Assembly (NCBI GenBank): GCA_963840075.1
Contig: CAWIXS010000034.1
Span: forward strand, 1-64,000
Direction: 5' to 3'
Origin: AWTP1-13 sp963840075
GTDB lineage: Bacteria > Pseudomonadota > Alphaproteobacteria > Rhizobiales > Hyphomicrobiaceae
DNA: 64,000 nt
The notes below the pieces were generated by a model. The model was given only the letters and a program-made list of their open reading frames with translations. It did no database searches and was not told where the DNA came from. Shown here in pieces: positions 27,229 to 37,078 of the stretch (its first letter is position 1; the number at the start of each line of letters is the position of its first letter). The position numbers and the translations under genes were made by a program.

Positions 27229-27388
27229 GCTCCGCTATCTCCCTTCTTGATCGCCCTCGCGCCAGTCCCTCGACACGCTACCACCGGCTCGGCACCGTCT
27301 TGTCAACCTCCAGAGTTGTGCCCAAAGCGCCGCCGCGACCGCCCCGCTTCGGTGGTTCTTGCCATACCCGCAGGGTCTGACCCCATTC

Positions 27389-28345
27389 TCACGGATCGAG
27401 GTAGAACAGTGCCGCGAGCCCCATGTCCCCCACGAGCCCGAGGAGCAGGAGCCAGCCGACCCATCGGTTCGACTTGAAGCGCGCCAGGCAGTTGCCGCCA
27501 TCGCGCGTGTCGAGCGTCGCCACCTGCCAGGCCAGCTGCACCGCCGCCAGCGTCAGCGCCAGCAGGAAGGCGAGGCGTCCGCCCGCCATGAGGCCGGCCA
27601 CTCCCCACAGCAGCACGGCCCCGGCATAGAAGCCGGCGAGCCAGCGGCGCGTCGCGTCCCCGAACCGCAGCGCCGTCGACTTGAGGCCGACGAGGGCGTC
27701 GTCCTCCTTGTCCTGATGGGCGTAGATGGTGTCGTAGCCGATGGTCCACAGGACCGAGCCTGCGTAGAGCAGCAGCGCGGGAAGCGCCAGCGAGCCCGTC
27801 ACCGCGGCCCAGCCGACCAGCGCGCCCCACTTGAAGGTGAGGCCCAGCACCAGCTGCGGCCAGAACGTGAAGCGCTTCGCAAACGGATAGACGGCGATCA
27901 GCAGGAGCGAGGATGCCCCCAGCACGACGGTGAAGAGGTTGAACTGCAGAAGCACGCCGAGGCCGAGAAGGCAGAGGGCGGCAAGGAAGATGAAGGCCTG
28001 GGCGACGCTGACTTGGCCGGACGCAATGGGCCGCGCGGCGGTGCGCGCCACCCGGGCGTCGAAGTCGCGGTCGACGATGTCGTTATAGGTGCACCCCGCG
28101 CCGCGCATGACGAAGGCGCCGAGCAGGAACAACGCGAGGTACCACAGGTTGGGGTGAGGGCGGCCCGTCGACAGCTCCGCCAGCGCTTGTCCCCACCAGG
28201 CCGGAAACAGCAGGAGCCAGGCGCCGATCGGCCGGTCGAAGCGGGCGAGCCGCAGATAGGGCTTCACCGCCGCCGGCGCCAGGCGATCCACCCAGTTGCC
28301 GGGCGGCGCATCGGGGACCCTGTCGGTCGTGGGTGTCGCGGTCAT
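27389..28345 (-). CDS. ubiA: 4-hydroxybenzoate polyprenyltransferase
   Basis: A 318-residue multi-pass membrane protein with both prenyl diphosphate/Mg sites of the UbiA family: NDIVDRDFDARV in the first half and YAHQDKEDDALVG in the second, plus RPIASGQVS and the start LRLARFDRPIGAWLLLFPAWW. It attaches the isoprenoid tail to 4-hydroxybenzoate in ubiquinone synthesis at the inner membrane. Start taken at ATG 28345, which gives the usual length. A half-copy of palindrome family A (CAGGGTCTGACCCC, 27372-27385) abuts its stop codon. Confidence 0.9.
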   Translation of the reverse strand: MTATPTTDRVPDAPPGNWVDRLAPAAVKPYLRLARFDRPIGAWLLLFPAWWGQALAELSTGRPHPNLWYLALFLLGAFVMRGAGCTYNDIVDRDFDARVARTAARPIASGQVSVAQAFIFLAALCLLGLGVLLQFNLFTVVLGASSLLLIAVYPFAKRFTFWPQLVLGLTFKWGALVGWAAVTGSLALPALLLYAGSVLWTIGYDTIYAHQDKEDDALVGLKSTALRFGDATRRWLAGFYAGAVLLWGVAGLMAGGRLAFLLALTLAAVQLAWQVATLDTRDGGNCLARFKSNRWVGWLLLLGLVGDMGLAALFYLDP

Positions 28346-28370
28346 GGACGGACGTTCGTCAAACTCCCGG

Positions 28371-28928
28371 TCAACGTATGGTGCCCTTGGCTGTGCCCTT
28401 TGCGGATTTCTTGGTGCGTTCCGGCGGCCGAGCACCCTTGGACTGTTCCTTCTTGTCGCGGGCGCTCACGAAGCTGCCGCTCTTTGCGCTGCGCAGCATC
28501 CATTGGCTGCCGGGCATCGGTTCGCCGCCGCGGATTTTGTCCACCGCGGCGCTGGCGAGAAAGCTCGACCGCGTGAGGCCTCGCCGCTCTGCTTCTTCGT
28601 CGATTGCCTCCAAGGTGCCGGCATCGATCGAGATGTTCGCTCGTACGGGGCGCGCCTTGTCGAGCAACAGCGGGACCATCACCAGGCTCTCGCACGCAGG
28701 ATCGAACGCCGCCTTGTCGCGGCGAACCTCGTCCATACTGCGAGGCGCGGGAACGTCCCGACCGCTAGCAACGTAGTAGGATGCCACCTCCCGCAGCGCG
28801 CTGATCGCGTCTGCCAGGGCGTCCTCGGCCGTGGCGCCGCCGCCGTGGCACCCGGGAAAATCAGGGATGCGAATCCCCCAGACGTTCCCGCCGCCGTCGA
28901 GAATACCCACATGCTGGACCACTACCAA
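28371..28928 (-). CDS. hicB: HicB-like antitoxin
   Basis: The 185-residue protein starts with the HicB partial RNase H fold (VGILDGGGNVWGIRIPDFPG, GGGATAEDALADAISALRE) and has a C-terminal ribbon-helix-helix or HicB C-terminal region (RANISIDAGTLEAIDEEAER, GLTRSSFLASAA), then a long Lys-rich tail. HicB neutralises the HicA mRNA interferase and represses the operon. The start is probably TTG 28928 preceded by GGAGCG, 6 bases after the hicA stop. The partner hicA is frameshifted. Confidence 0.75.
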   Translation of the reverse strand: MVVVQHVGILDGGGNVWGIRIPDFPGCHGGGATAEDALADAISALREVASYYVASGRDVPAPRSMDEVRRDKAAFDPACESLVMVPLLLDKARPVRANISIDAGTLEAIDEEAERRGLTRSSFLASAAVDKIRGGEPMPGSQWMLRSAKSGSFVSARDKKEQSKGARPPERTKKSAKGTAKGTIR

Positions 28929-28934
28929 CGCTCC

Positions 28935-29129
28935 TCAGATCGATCCCGCGTCCTTTGCGATGCTGCGTTGCTACGCCCATCGACTGGGTCGTGTGACGCG
29001 GAACTACAATCAGGACGCCGGGCTTAACGGAGTGGACGTACGTGTCGTGCTTGCCGCCGGGCGACTTGGTCCACCCTCTCGTACCAGACGGGCCACGATC
29101 CTTCGCGTGTTGGTTTCCAGGTCAGCCAT
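28935..29129 (-). pseudogene. hicA: hicA toxin gene (two frameshifts)
   Basis: On the minus strand ATG 29129 opens MADLETNTRRIVARLVREG. A base is missing where Trp is expected; in the next frame the protein continues WTKSPGGKHDTYVHSVKPG with the catalytic His, VLIVVPRHTTQSMGVATQ. A second lost base restores IAKDAGSI before TGA at 28935-28937. The order and length (about 64 residues) match HicA double-stranded RNA-binding-fold toxins. It lies directly before hicB. It is too short and broken for standard gene calling. Confidence 0.7.
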
Positions 29130-29218
29130 CGAGCCCGCCGCTTGGATGCACAAATATATGCGCACGAGCGTGCAGCTTCAACATCGCAGGAGGAGGAGCA
29201 GCGTCGCCGCCTGCCCGA

Positions 29219-30295
29219 CTACGCGTGGCGCAGTCGGTGCCAATGCCACAGGGCCACGCCGAACAGGGCCACGGCCACAGCCTGGTGGGCAAGCCCGAGC
29301 GCCACAGGCACGTGTGCCAGCAGGGTCCAGATGCCGAGCGCGATCTGGGCGAGCACGGCCCAGGCGAGCGCCAGGCCGGAGGCCCTCGCCGCGCTCCCGG
29401 ACGCGCTGCGCATGAGCGCCCACAGGTGGCACAGGACGGCGAGGGTAATGACATAGGCCAACAGGCGGTGGTTGAACTGCACGGTGAGGGCGTTCTCGAA
29501 CAGGTTCGCCCACCACGGCGACATGGCGCCGAGGCCCTGCGGGATGAGCCGGCCCTCCATCAGCGGCCAGGTGTTGTAGCCGAAGCCCGCCCTGAGCCCC
29601 GCCACGAACGCTCCGGCCACGATCTGCAGGAGCACCAGAGCGGCGATCACGGCGGCGCCGGCGCGCTGCCACGCCGTGGATGCGGCCGCCCCGCGGCGCG
29701 GACCGAGCGAGAGCGCCACCCACAGCACGGCCCCGAAGATCGCTGCCGCCAGCGAGAGATGCAAGGCGAGCCGGTATTGGCTGACATCGGTGCGGTCGAC
29801 GAGGCCCGAGCGCACCATGTACCAGCCGATGAACCCCTGCAGGCCGCCCAGGGCGAGGATGGCGGCAAGCTTCGGCAGGAGCGACCGGGCGATCCGCCCC
29901 GTGGCCAGGAAGTACAGGAACGGGAGCAGGAACACGGCGCCGACCAGGCGCGCCAGGAAGCGGTGCGTCCACTCCCACCAGTAGATCACCTTGAAGGCGG
30001 AGAGGCTCATGCCCCGGTTGACGAGCTTGTACTGGGGGATCTGGCGGTACTTCTCGAACGCCTCCTGCCAGGCCGCCTCGGAGAACGGCGGAGCTGCGCC
30101 CATGATCGGCTGCCATTCGGTGATGGAGAGGCCGGAGCCCGTGAGGCGCGTGGCACCGCCCACGCTCACCATCAGGAGCACGAGCGCGGCGACGAGGTAG
30201 AGCCAGACGCGCACGGCCTCGAGCCTGACTGCGGCCGGGCTCGTCGGGTGCGCGGCCAGACGCGGAGAGCTTGGCAATGCCGTTTGCTGCGCCAT
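29219..30295 (-). CDS. ctaA: Heme A synthase, COX15/CtaA type
   Basis: A 358-residue protein with about eight membrane helices in two four-helix bundles. Family blocks are VGGATRLTGSGLSITEW, WEWTHRFLARLVG with a heme-binding His, GLQGFIGWYMVRSGL, LALHLSLAA, NTWPLMEGRLIP, VQFNHRLLAYV and GLAHQAVAVALF. It converts heme O to heme A for aa3-type oxidases. It starts at ATG 30295. An oxidase subunit I remnant lies 22 kb away, but no intact oxidase genes are in the window. Confidence 0.9.
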   Translation of the reverse strand: MAQQTALPSSPRLAAHPTSPAAVRLEAVRVWLYLVAALVLLMVSVGGATRLTGSGLSITEWQPIMGAAPPFSEAAWQEAFEKYRQIPQYKLVNRGMSLSAFKVIYWWEWTHRFLARLVGAVFLLPFLYFLATGRIARSLLPKLAAILALGGLQGFIGWYMVRSGLVDRTDVSQYRLALHLSLAAAIFGAVLWVALSLGPRRGAAASTAWQRAGAAVIAALVLLQIVAGAFVAGLRAGFGYNTWPLMEGRLIPQGLGAMSPWWANLFENALTVQFNHRLLAYVITLAVLCHLWALMRSASGSAARASGLALAWAVLAQIALGIWTLLAHVPVALGLAHQAVAVALFGVALWHWHRLRHA

Positions 30296-30380
30296 GCCCG
30301 CTGTCTTGGCCTCGTTTCGCCGGCGCTCGCATGCGGCGCATGGTCGCCCCGACATCCCGGAGCGGCTGGGCCGCGCTGGC

Positions 30381-31412
30381 CTAACGGATTCCCTGGTTGC
30401 CGCGCTTGGTGGGCGCGCGCTTCATGGCCCGTAAGGCCATTTCCCAGCGCTCGTGCCTCTCGCGCTCCCTGAGCCAGTAGTTCATCAGCTGGGGACCGGC
30501 CAGGAACTCGCCGCGCAGACTGTTCTTCTTCATGTAGGCCTGCCAATCGGGCGTCTCGAACACCCGCTTGAACAGGCTCACGTAGTAGGCCTGCGCGGCG
30601 GGGCTCATCCCCGGCGCTCCCACCACCGAGCGCTGCATGTAGTAGTGGAAGTCCATGCCGGTCTCGCGGAAGGTCGGAATGCGCAGGTGCATCTGCAGCC
30701 GCTGCGGCGTGAAGCTCGCGACCGGCTTGGTCACCCCCTTGGGAAAGAACTCGTTCTGCTCGGCCGGGTTGTTGACGGTCGAGTCGGCCCGCTTCTCCGC
30801 CAGCTCCCGCGCCACCTCGCCGCCACCGCCGAGCGCCTTGTACGTCATGTTGAGGCCGTAGGTGGAGTTGAGGAAATCGGTGAGCAGGCTGTCCTCCTGC
30901 CCGACGCCGGTGCCCACCATGATCCACTTGTCGCCCTTGGCCCTGGCAGCCTTGACGAAATCGTCGAGCGTCTTGATGTCGGTCCGGTCGGAATGGACCC
31001 AGAGCAGGAACGTGTCCTCGGCCATCCTGCCGATCGGGGCAAAGCTGCCGATGTCGATGCCGAGCTCCGGCCGCTTCAGCGGCGTCGTGTAGAAGCTGTT
31101 GAGCGTGAAGAGCAGGAGGTGGTCGTCGCCGGCCCTCTTCTTGAGGTGCACGAGCGCGTCGGCGCCCGAGCCGCCGGAGATGTTCACGGGGTTGATGGCC
31201 ACGGGGGTGAGCCGGTGCTTGACGATGATCTCCGCCATCGAGCGGACGATCCGGTCGGCGCCGCCGCCCTTGCCGGCCATGATGACGAACTCTATCGGCT
31301 TGCTCGGCGTCCACTGCGCCTGGGCTCGGGCCGCGGTGTCGACGCCCAGCATGGTCGACACCAGGGCGAGCAGCAAGCCGGCCTGCAGCATACGGTGACA
31401 GAGAAGGGGCAT
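30381..31412 (-). CDS. Tripartite tricarboxylate transporter substrate-binding protein (TctC/Bug family)
   Basis: About 343 residues with a signal peptide (HRMLQAGLLLALVSTMLG) and the TctC fold: PSKPIEFVIMAGKGGGADRI, VAINPVNISGGSGADALVHL, WIMVGTGVGQEDSLLTDFLN, SPAAQAYYVSLFKRVFETPD. It binds an organic acid in the periplasm. No TctA or TctB membrane subunits lie nearby, so it is an orphan or serves components elsewhere. The start ATG 31412 gives a normal signal peptide. Confidence 0.8.
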   Translation of the reverse strand: MPLLCHRMLQAGLLLALVSTMLGVDTAARAQAQWTPSKPIEFVIMAGKGGGADRIVRSMAEIIVKHRLTPVAINPVNISGGSGADALVHLKKRAGDDHLLLFTLNSFYTTPLKRPELGIDIGSFAPIGRMAEDTFLLWVHSDRTDIKTLDDFVKAARAKGDKWIMVGTGVGQEDSLLTDFLNSTYGLNMTYKALGGGGEVARELAEKRADSTVNNPAEQNEFFPKGVTKPVASFTPQRLQMHLRIPTFRETGMDFHYYMQRSVVGAPGMSPAAQAYYVSLFKRVFETPDWQAYMKKNSLRGEFLAGPQLMNYWLRERERHERWEMALRAMKRAPTKRGNQGIR

Positions 31413-31534
31413 GGCGGATCTTCCGGGCGATGATCGACTTTGCGGCGGACAGTTGCTGGTGATGGTCGGCGGGATATCAGCGGGAGGAGAGACCGGGTGA
31501 GGACAGCCGGGCCGGGGGCGGCGGCTGCCTTGCC

Positions 31535-33642
31535 TTACTCGCGCACCCAGACCTCGACGCGCCGGTTGAGATTGCGGCCCTCCAGCAGGTCGTTGCATGC
31601 AACCGGCGCCAGCTCGCTGTATCCCTTCTGCACCACGAGCGACGGGCTCGACGCTTCCCTTGGCGACCGCCAGCAGAGTGTCGCGAACCTGCGTCGCCCG
31701 GCGCACCGAGAGCACGCTGTTGGCCTGGTAGGGACCGACCGCGTCGGCATACCCGAGCAGCAGCACCTCCTTGCCGCGCAGGTCCGGCGTTCGCATCAGC
31801 TCTGCGAGGCGGTCGATGTCGGCGCGCCCCTTGGTGTCGAGCTCGAACGAGCCGATTCTGAAGCGGAACGTGATCGACAGCCGCCGGGCCCCGTTCATGT
31901 CGGCGATCAGCTGCCGCATCTGGGCGATGTCGAAGTCCTCGTTGGGGGCGTTGAGCGCGTAGGCGATGCGCCCGCCCTGGTCGTCGAAGCCGAGCGAATC
32001 GGGCCTCTGGTCGACGAAGTTGGCGTCGGCGATCACGGCCTGGGCCTGCTTGGAAAGCGCGAAGGCGAGCAGCCCCGTGGCGTGCGAATGCGCGGGCTTT
32101 GCCACCGTGTAGAGATAGAGCCGGCGGGTCAGTGGATACTCCTCGGTCTTCACCGTGAACACCGACGGCCGGGTGATCAGGCCGCATGAGCTCTCGACGT
32201 TGAGCGCCTTGGCGCTGCGCAGGAAGGCGAACGAGGCAAGGCCGATGCCGTTTGCGTCTGCCGCAACCGCATCGGAAACCTCGGCGTTGGACAGGAGGAG
32301 CCGGGTCGAGGGCGCCAGCGCGAGGTTGCGCGGCTGCAGGAGCAGCGCGTTGAAGGCGCTGAAGGTCCCCGACTGCTTGCTCGGCGAGTAGACGTTGATC
32401 TTGCCGGGCGGCAAGCCGACCTGCGACCAGTCGGTGATCTGGCCGGAGAAGATCTTGGCGATGTTGTCGATGGAGAGCGACACGGCGGGGTTGTCCTGGG
32501 CGACGATCACCAGAAGGCCGTCCAGCGCGAGCACGTGCTCGTGCTGCGGGAGAGCGCACGTTGGGCGTGCCGGCTTTCGCCAGCCGCACCACCTCCTCGT
32601 CGGTGACCGGGCGGGACGCCATGCCGATTTGCGCCGAGCCGTCCTCCAGGGCGGAGAATGCACTGTTGGTTCCGTAGCGCTTGAGATCGAAGACCGCGCT
32701 CTCGGCACCGCCCGCGTCCTTCAGCCGATAGAGCTCCTCCAGGGGATTGGCGCCGGCATTGGTCACGAGGGGCGCGTTGATGCTGGCGGCATAGGCCTTG
32801 ATCAGCGCCGGCATCAGCTCCCAGCCGACGACGTTGGAGCCGTGCACGCCGACGCGCTTGCCGCGCGGCCCGGAGGGCGAGGTCGGCGGTGGGCCCGCGG
32901 ATACCACCGGCCCGGAAGCGCCCGGGCAGCCGGATCCGATGCATTCCATGTTGGCTGCGTCGAGCGTCATGGTGCCGAACACGCGGTTGTCGATGACGTA
33001 GCGCCCGCCGTCGAACGATTTGAGGCGGCCCTTCAGCTCGAAGCCGCCGCCCTTCATGCGCAGCGTCACCTCCGGGCCGTCGCTCTTTGCTTTCGCTGCC
33101 TTCTCTTTCGGCGGCACCGGAGCCGGCGGCTGCTTGCCGAACAGCGAGGCGGTCCCGACCACCAATGTCGTCTTGGTCTCGGCCAGGACGATGTTGTCGA
33201 CGGACACCAGGCTGATGGTGAGCTCCGACCGCCCCGATTGCCCGGCCGGCACCGAGATCGTGACCGAGGACAGCGCCGACAGCGGCACGGCCCACACTCC
33301 GGGGCTGACGAAGTGGCCCTCCGACAGGGAGGTGGCCTGAGGCAGCCCTCTGATCCTGATGAAGCTCTGTTTGGGCAGGTTCCCCGAGGTCCTGACCTGG
33401 AGCGACAGGGGCACCTCCTTGCCCGGATCGACGATCAGAACCTGGACGACCTCCAGCCGCGGGCTGCCCGGGGTCTGGCCGGCCGCCCGGGGCAGAGGGG
33501 CGAGGAAGGCGAGCGGCGCGGCCAGCGCAACGGCAAGGCGCAGCGAACGCCACAGACCGTCGGGCCGGCGCCGCCCGGTCGGACGAGAGGGGCGGCAGCT
33601 TGCCCGTGCTCCGACGGCCACAGATCGCACGGTGCTCTGCAT
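31535..33642 (-). pseudogene. PstS-like phosphate-binding/OmpA domain protein (two frameshifts)
   Basis: The joined frames give about 700 residues: signal sequence, an N-terminal beta-rich region (VEVVQVLIVDPG-like, LRMKGGGFELKGRLKSFDGG), a PstS-like solute-binding domain (RVGVHGSNVVGWELMPALIK, NAGANPLEELYRL, QIGMASRPVTDEEVVRL, KIFSGQITDWSQVGLPPG, VYSPSKQSGTFSAFN) and a C-terminal OmpA domain (SFELDTKGRADIDRLAELM, LLGYADAVGPYQANSVLS, GRNLNRRVEVWV). Extra bases occur near 32570 (T) and 31655 (C). The protein would bind an oxyanion in the periplasm while anchored to peptidoglycan. No pst genes are adjacent. Confidence 0.75.
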
Positions 33643-34011
33643 CTACGCACCCCCGAGGCTGCGGGAGCAAATGCCGTCTCTCGCCGAGGCGAGAGGACTT
33701 GCGCAGATCGGCCGGCGTGCTTCCCGAGCGACCTGGACGGTTGTGGCATTTCCCCCAAACGACACTTCACCAGAACGCAACCGACTCCGCGGCGGCCAGC
33801 CCGGCTGCCCCGGCTCACATCGGCTCCGTCCACGCAACGCCCCCGTGCCGCTGCCCCCACCCCCAATCCCTGTGTGTGGCGGACCCGTTGGCTTCCTTTG
33901 GAGATTGGCACAGCGCCTGCGGTTTCGCCAGTCGGAAGTGCGTTGTCTGCGTTTGTATCGGGCGAGGGCTGCAACCACAGCGCGAGTCGGCGGACTGCTG
34001 CCGTCGGCGGG
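33643..34011. other. Gene-free stretch
   Basis: Between the start of the PstS/OmpA gene and the stop of the kinase gene I see no convincing frame or RNA. A C-rich tract (CCCCCACCCCC) lies near 33855. Promoters for the minus-strand PstS/OmpA gene are probably here but none stands out. Confidence 0.4.
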
Positions 34012-34533
34012 CTACGTCGGCGTGCGCAATCGCACGGCCGTCTGCGCTGCTGCGATGCTCTCCTCGACGGTCTGACCGGCGGTATCGAGGAGGATGTGGT
34101 CGGTATCCCAGGGCTCGAACCGGCGATTGAGGACGTCCTGCCAGGTGACGGTGCGAAACGAGGTGCTGCGCGTCTCGAGGCGGCGCCGATGCTCCGCCGC
34201 ATCGGAGCAGACGACGACAATGTCGAGGAAGGCAGCCCCGGCCCGTCGCGCCGCCTGCCGCCACGCCTCCCGCGTGATACGCAGCGGATTGACGCTGTCC
34301 GCCACCACCCTCCGTCCCAGGCGCAAGTTGTCCTCGGCGACCGCATAGGCGACGCAATAGCCGATATCGCCGACCTCGGCGACGGCCTGGCCCGTGTGCG
34401 ATGTCGAGATGGCCTGCTCGATGGTGTCGATGCGCAGGTAGAGGGCGCCGGTCGCACGCCCCAGCGCGCGAGCAATCGTGCTCTTTCCGGCTCCCGGCAG
34501 GCCCGAGAAGATCAGCAACACGACAAGCTCCAT
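34012..34533 (-). CDS. P-loop kinase (AAA/Zeta-toxin-like nucleotide kinase fold)
   Basis: A 173-residue protein with Walker A at the N-terminus (LLIFSGLPGAGKSTIARALG), a DTIEQ-type acceptor region, VVADSVNPLRITREAW and a C-terminal VTWQDVLNRRFEPWD. Such small kinases phosphorylate a small molecule or tRNA-like substrate; the family is broad and no substrate can be assigned. The 225 bases upstream are relatively AT-rich (around 34690-34715), a possible promoter on the minus strand. Confidence 0.7.
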   Translation of the reverse strand: MELVVLLIFSGLPGAGKSTIARALGRATGALYLRIDTIEQAISTSHTGQAVAEVGDIGYCVAYAVAEDNLRLGRRVVADSVNPLRITREAWRQAARRAGAAFLDIVVVCSDAAEHRRRLETRSTSFRTVTWQDVLNRRFEPWDTDHILLDTAGQTVEESIAAAQTAVRLRTPT

Positions 34534-34758
34534 TGCATGCGGACGACGAGCCCCCCAGGCTCCGGCGCACGGCGTGAGGGCACCATCGCCGGGCTACGGC
34601 CTGCACACATCGGAGCAGGGGGCAACCGAATCCTGTGATGTGGCTCCGGCCGCGAGAAGTGCGCAGATCGAACAGATCGAGCCTGACGCAATTACCGCAC
34701 TTTTAATTTATGAAGAAGACCACTGCGAGAAGCGCTGTGTGAATGCTGCTGCCGAGGG

Positions 34759-36603
34759 TCAGCGGCCGGCGGCGTAGCCCTGCATGCCGCGGGGGTTGGC
34801 GGCGGCCTTGCGGCGGGGGCCCTCCTGCGACACCGCGCTGAGCCGGCCCTCCGACCAGTCGGCGCCCACCTCGACCTTGTGGCCGCGGCGCTCCAGCTCC
34901 GCAATGGTGGCCTGGGGCAGGCGGCTTTCCGCCACCAGCACGCCGGGTCTGGCGGTGCGCGGCCAGAACGACAGCGGGAAATGCTCGATGTGCCAGGCGG
35001 GCGCGTCGATCGCCTCCTGCAGGTTCATCTTCGGGGTGGTGCCGCGCAGGCTGGCGTGGCGCAGGAAGAGCTGGCAGCTCCACTGGTCCTGCTGGTCGCC
35101 GCCGGGCGTGCCCCAGCTCATGTAGGGGACGCCATCGCGCAGCGCGATGCCGACGGAGAGCGTCGAGCGCGGGCGCTTGCCTGGCGCCAGCGACCCCGGC
35201 AGTCCCTCCTCCAGCCAGAACATCTGCCCGCGGCTGCCGAGCGGCCAGCCGAGGTCGGGGATCACCGGGGAGGACTGCAGCCAGCCGCCCGACGGCGTCG
35301 CCGTGAACATGTTGCCGGCCCTGTCGATGATGTCGATGTGCACGGTATCGCCGCGCACCTCGCCGCTGGCGCTCACCTGCTCGTCCGCGCCATGCCCGGT
35401 GGACACGCGCGCGAACGTCGGCTCGCCTGCACCTGCGGCCGCCGCGCGCGCGCCCTTGACGATGACGCGCCCGCCGTAGCCGTCGATGGCGCCGGGGCGC
35501 TGCTCCAGCGAGGCGGTGTCGCCGACGAGCCTGCGCCGCTCGGCGTTGTAGGGCTCCGACAGCAGCGTCTGCATCGGCACATCGACGACCTTGGGATCGC
35601 CGTAGAACGCCTCGCGGTCGGCGTAGGCGAGCTTGGCGCACTCGGTCCAGATATGGATGAAATCTGGATCGGTGGGGGAGAGCCGGTCGAGATCGAAGCC
35701 CTTGAGCAGGGCCAGCATCTGCAGCAGCACGGGGCCCTGCGTCCAGGCGTGCGGCTTGCAGATGCGATAGCTGCCGTAGTCGAGGTGCACGGGGTCCTCC
35801 ACCGTCGGCAGCCACGTCGCCATGTCCTGGGCGGTGAGCACGCCCTTATGCGGGCGGCCGCTGACATCCATGACCTCGCTGCTGCGGCAGAAGGCGTCGA
35901 TGGTCTCGGCGACGAAGCCCTGGCTCCAGGCGCGCCGCGCGCGCTCGATCTCGGCCTCGCGCCCGCCGCCGCCGGCCTCCGCCTCCTCGAGGATGCGCCT
36001 GTAGGTCTCGGCGTGGCGCTTGTTGGTGAACAGAGTGCCGGGCCTTGGAACCTCGCCGCCGGGAAGGTAGACCGCGGCGGAGGTGGGCCAATGCTCGCGA
36101 AACAGTCGGGCGACGGTGTCGATGGTGGCGCAGGCGCGCTGCACCAGCGGGTGGCCGCTCTCGGCGTAGCCGATGGCCGGCTCCAGGACGTCGCGCAGGC
36201 TGAGCGTGCCGTAGTCGCGCAGGATCAGCATGTAGGTCTCGAAGGTGCCGGGGATGCACGCCGGCAGCAGCCCCGTGCCCGGCACGATGTCGAGGCCGAG
36301 GTGGTCGCGGTAGTGCGCGATGGTGGCACCCGCCGGCGCCGGGCCCTGGCCGCAGATCACCTTGGGCGCCGCGCTTCCCGCGCTGCAGATCATCACGGGC
36401 ACGTCGCCGCCGGGCCCGCACAGATGCGGCTCCACCACCTGCAGGGTGAAGGCGGTGGCGACGCCGGCGTCGAAGGCATTGCCGCCGCGCTCCAGGACGC
36501 CCATGCCCACCGCTGTCCCGATCCAGTGCGTGGAGGCCACGACGCCGAAGGTGCCTTCGATCTCCGGCCTGGTCGTGAACGGTCCGGCGTTGATGTTGGC
36601 CAT
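34759..36603 (-). CDS. ggt: Gamma-glutamyltransferase family Ntn-hydrolase
   Basis: About 614 residues of the Ntn-hydrolase fold: ASTHWIGTAVGMGVLERGGN, FTLQVVEPHLCGPGGDVP, then the small-subunit start GDTVHIDIIDRAGNMFTATP with a candidate nucleophile Thr and the GGW turn, and STLSVGIALRDGVPYMSWGT. The family cleaves or transfers gamma-glutamyl groups or related amides after self-cleavage before the Thr. No signal peptide is visible, so this member is probably cytoplasmic. Two ATGs (36603 and 36636) lie in a duplicated start segment; either may be used. Confidence 0.8.
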   Translation of the reverse strand: MANINAGPFTTRPEIEGTFGVVASTHWIGTAVGMGVLERGGNAFDAGVATAFTLQVVEPHLCGPGGDVPVMICSAGSAAPKVICGQGPAPAGATIAHYRDHLGLDIVPGTGLLPACIPGTFETYMLILRDYGTLSLRDVLEPAIGYAESGHPLVQRACATIDTVARLFREHWPTSAAVYLPGGEVPRPGTLFTNKRHAETYRRILEEAEAGGGGREAEIERARRAWSQGFVAETIDAFCRSSEVMDVSGRPHKGVLTAQDMATWLPTVEDPVHLDYGSYRICKPHAWTQGPVLLQMLALLKGFDLDRLSPTDPDFIHIWTECAKLAYADREAFYGDPKVVDVPMQTLLSEPYNAERRRLVGDTASLEQRPGAIDGYGGRVIVKGARAAAAGAGEPTFARVSTGHGADEQVSASGEVRGDTVHIDIIDRAGNMFTATPSGGWLQSSPVIPDLGWPLGSRGQMFWLEEGLPGSLAPGKRPRSTLSVGIALRDGVPYMSWGTPGGDQQDQWSCQLFLRHASLRGTTPKMNLQEAIDAPAWHIEHFPLSFWPRTARPGVLVAESRLPQATIAELERRGHKVEVGADWSEGRLSAVSQEGPRRKAAANPRGMQGYAAGR

Positions 36604-36655
36604 GGGGGCTCCGTGGATGTTGGCGATGCTGGCCATGGGGGCTCCGCGGTGAAGC

Positions 36656-36677
36656 GGGGTCAGACCGGCCTGACCTC
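36656..36677. repeat. Palindrome family A, short copy
   Basis: GGGGTCAGACCGGCCTGACCTC lies 20 bases upstream of the ggt starts. The remaining non-coding DNA to 37078 shows only a GGGGG-ccaaa-CCCCC hairpin near 36840. Confidence 0.5.
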
Positions 36678-37078
36678 GCCTGACAGTAGGTGCGGGGTAG
36701 CGGGCTGGCAACGCTGTGGCTCATGCGCATCGCGGATGATTGGCTCTGCCGTTGTGCATGGCACCTTCCTGAGGTGGATGCCTGCACAACCCAGCGCGGG
36801 CCCGGGCGAGGCCCGGGAGTGGGGGAAGCGCTTGGGGGCCAAACCCCCTTGCCCGGCGCAGAGCGCCAGCAGGCGGCCCTCCAGCGCAGCCGCAGACGCA
36901 TTGTGGATGGCAAGGCTGGCCCGACCCTTCTCCGTTTTCTCGGCGTCATCCTTGCTGCGTCAACGCGAAGGCGCCGCATCGGATATCGGCCGTCAGAACG
37001 ACGGTCTGCGGCTGCTTGTCTCCGGCAGCTGCCGTTGGATCGGCAACCTGATGCGGCGGCATGAGTAGAACCTCGCGC

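Noticed and set aside
29042..30472. A 476-codon plus-strand open frame
   Set aside because: It is antisense to the heme A synthase gene, has no recognisable motif and shows the Arg/Gln/His-rich composition typical of GC-rich shadow frames.
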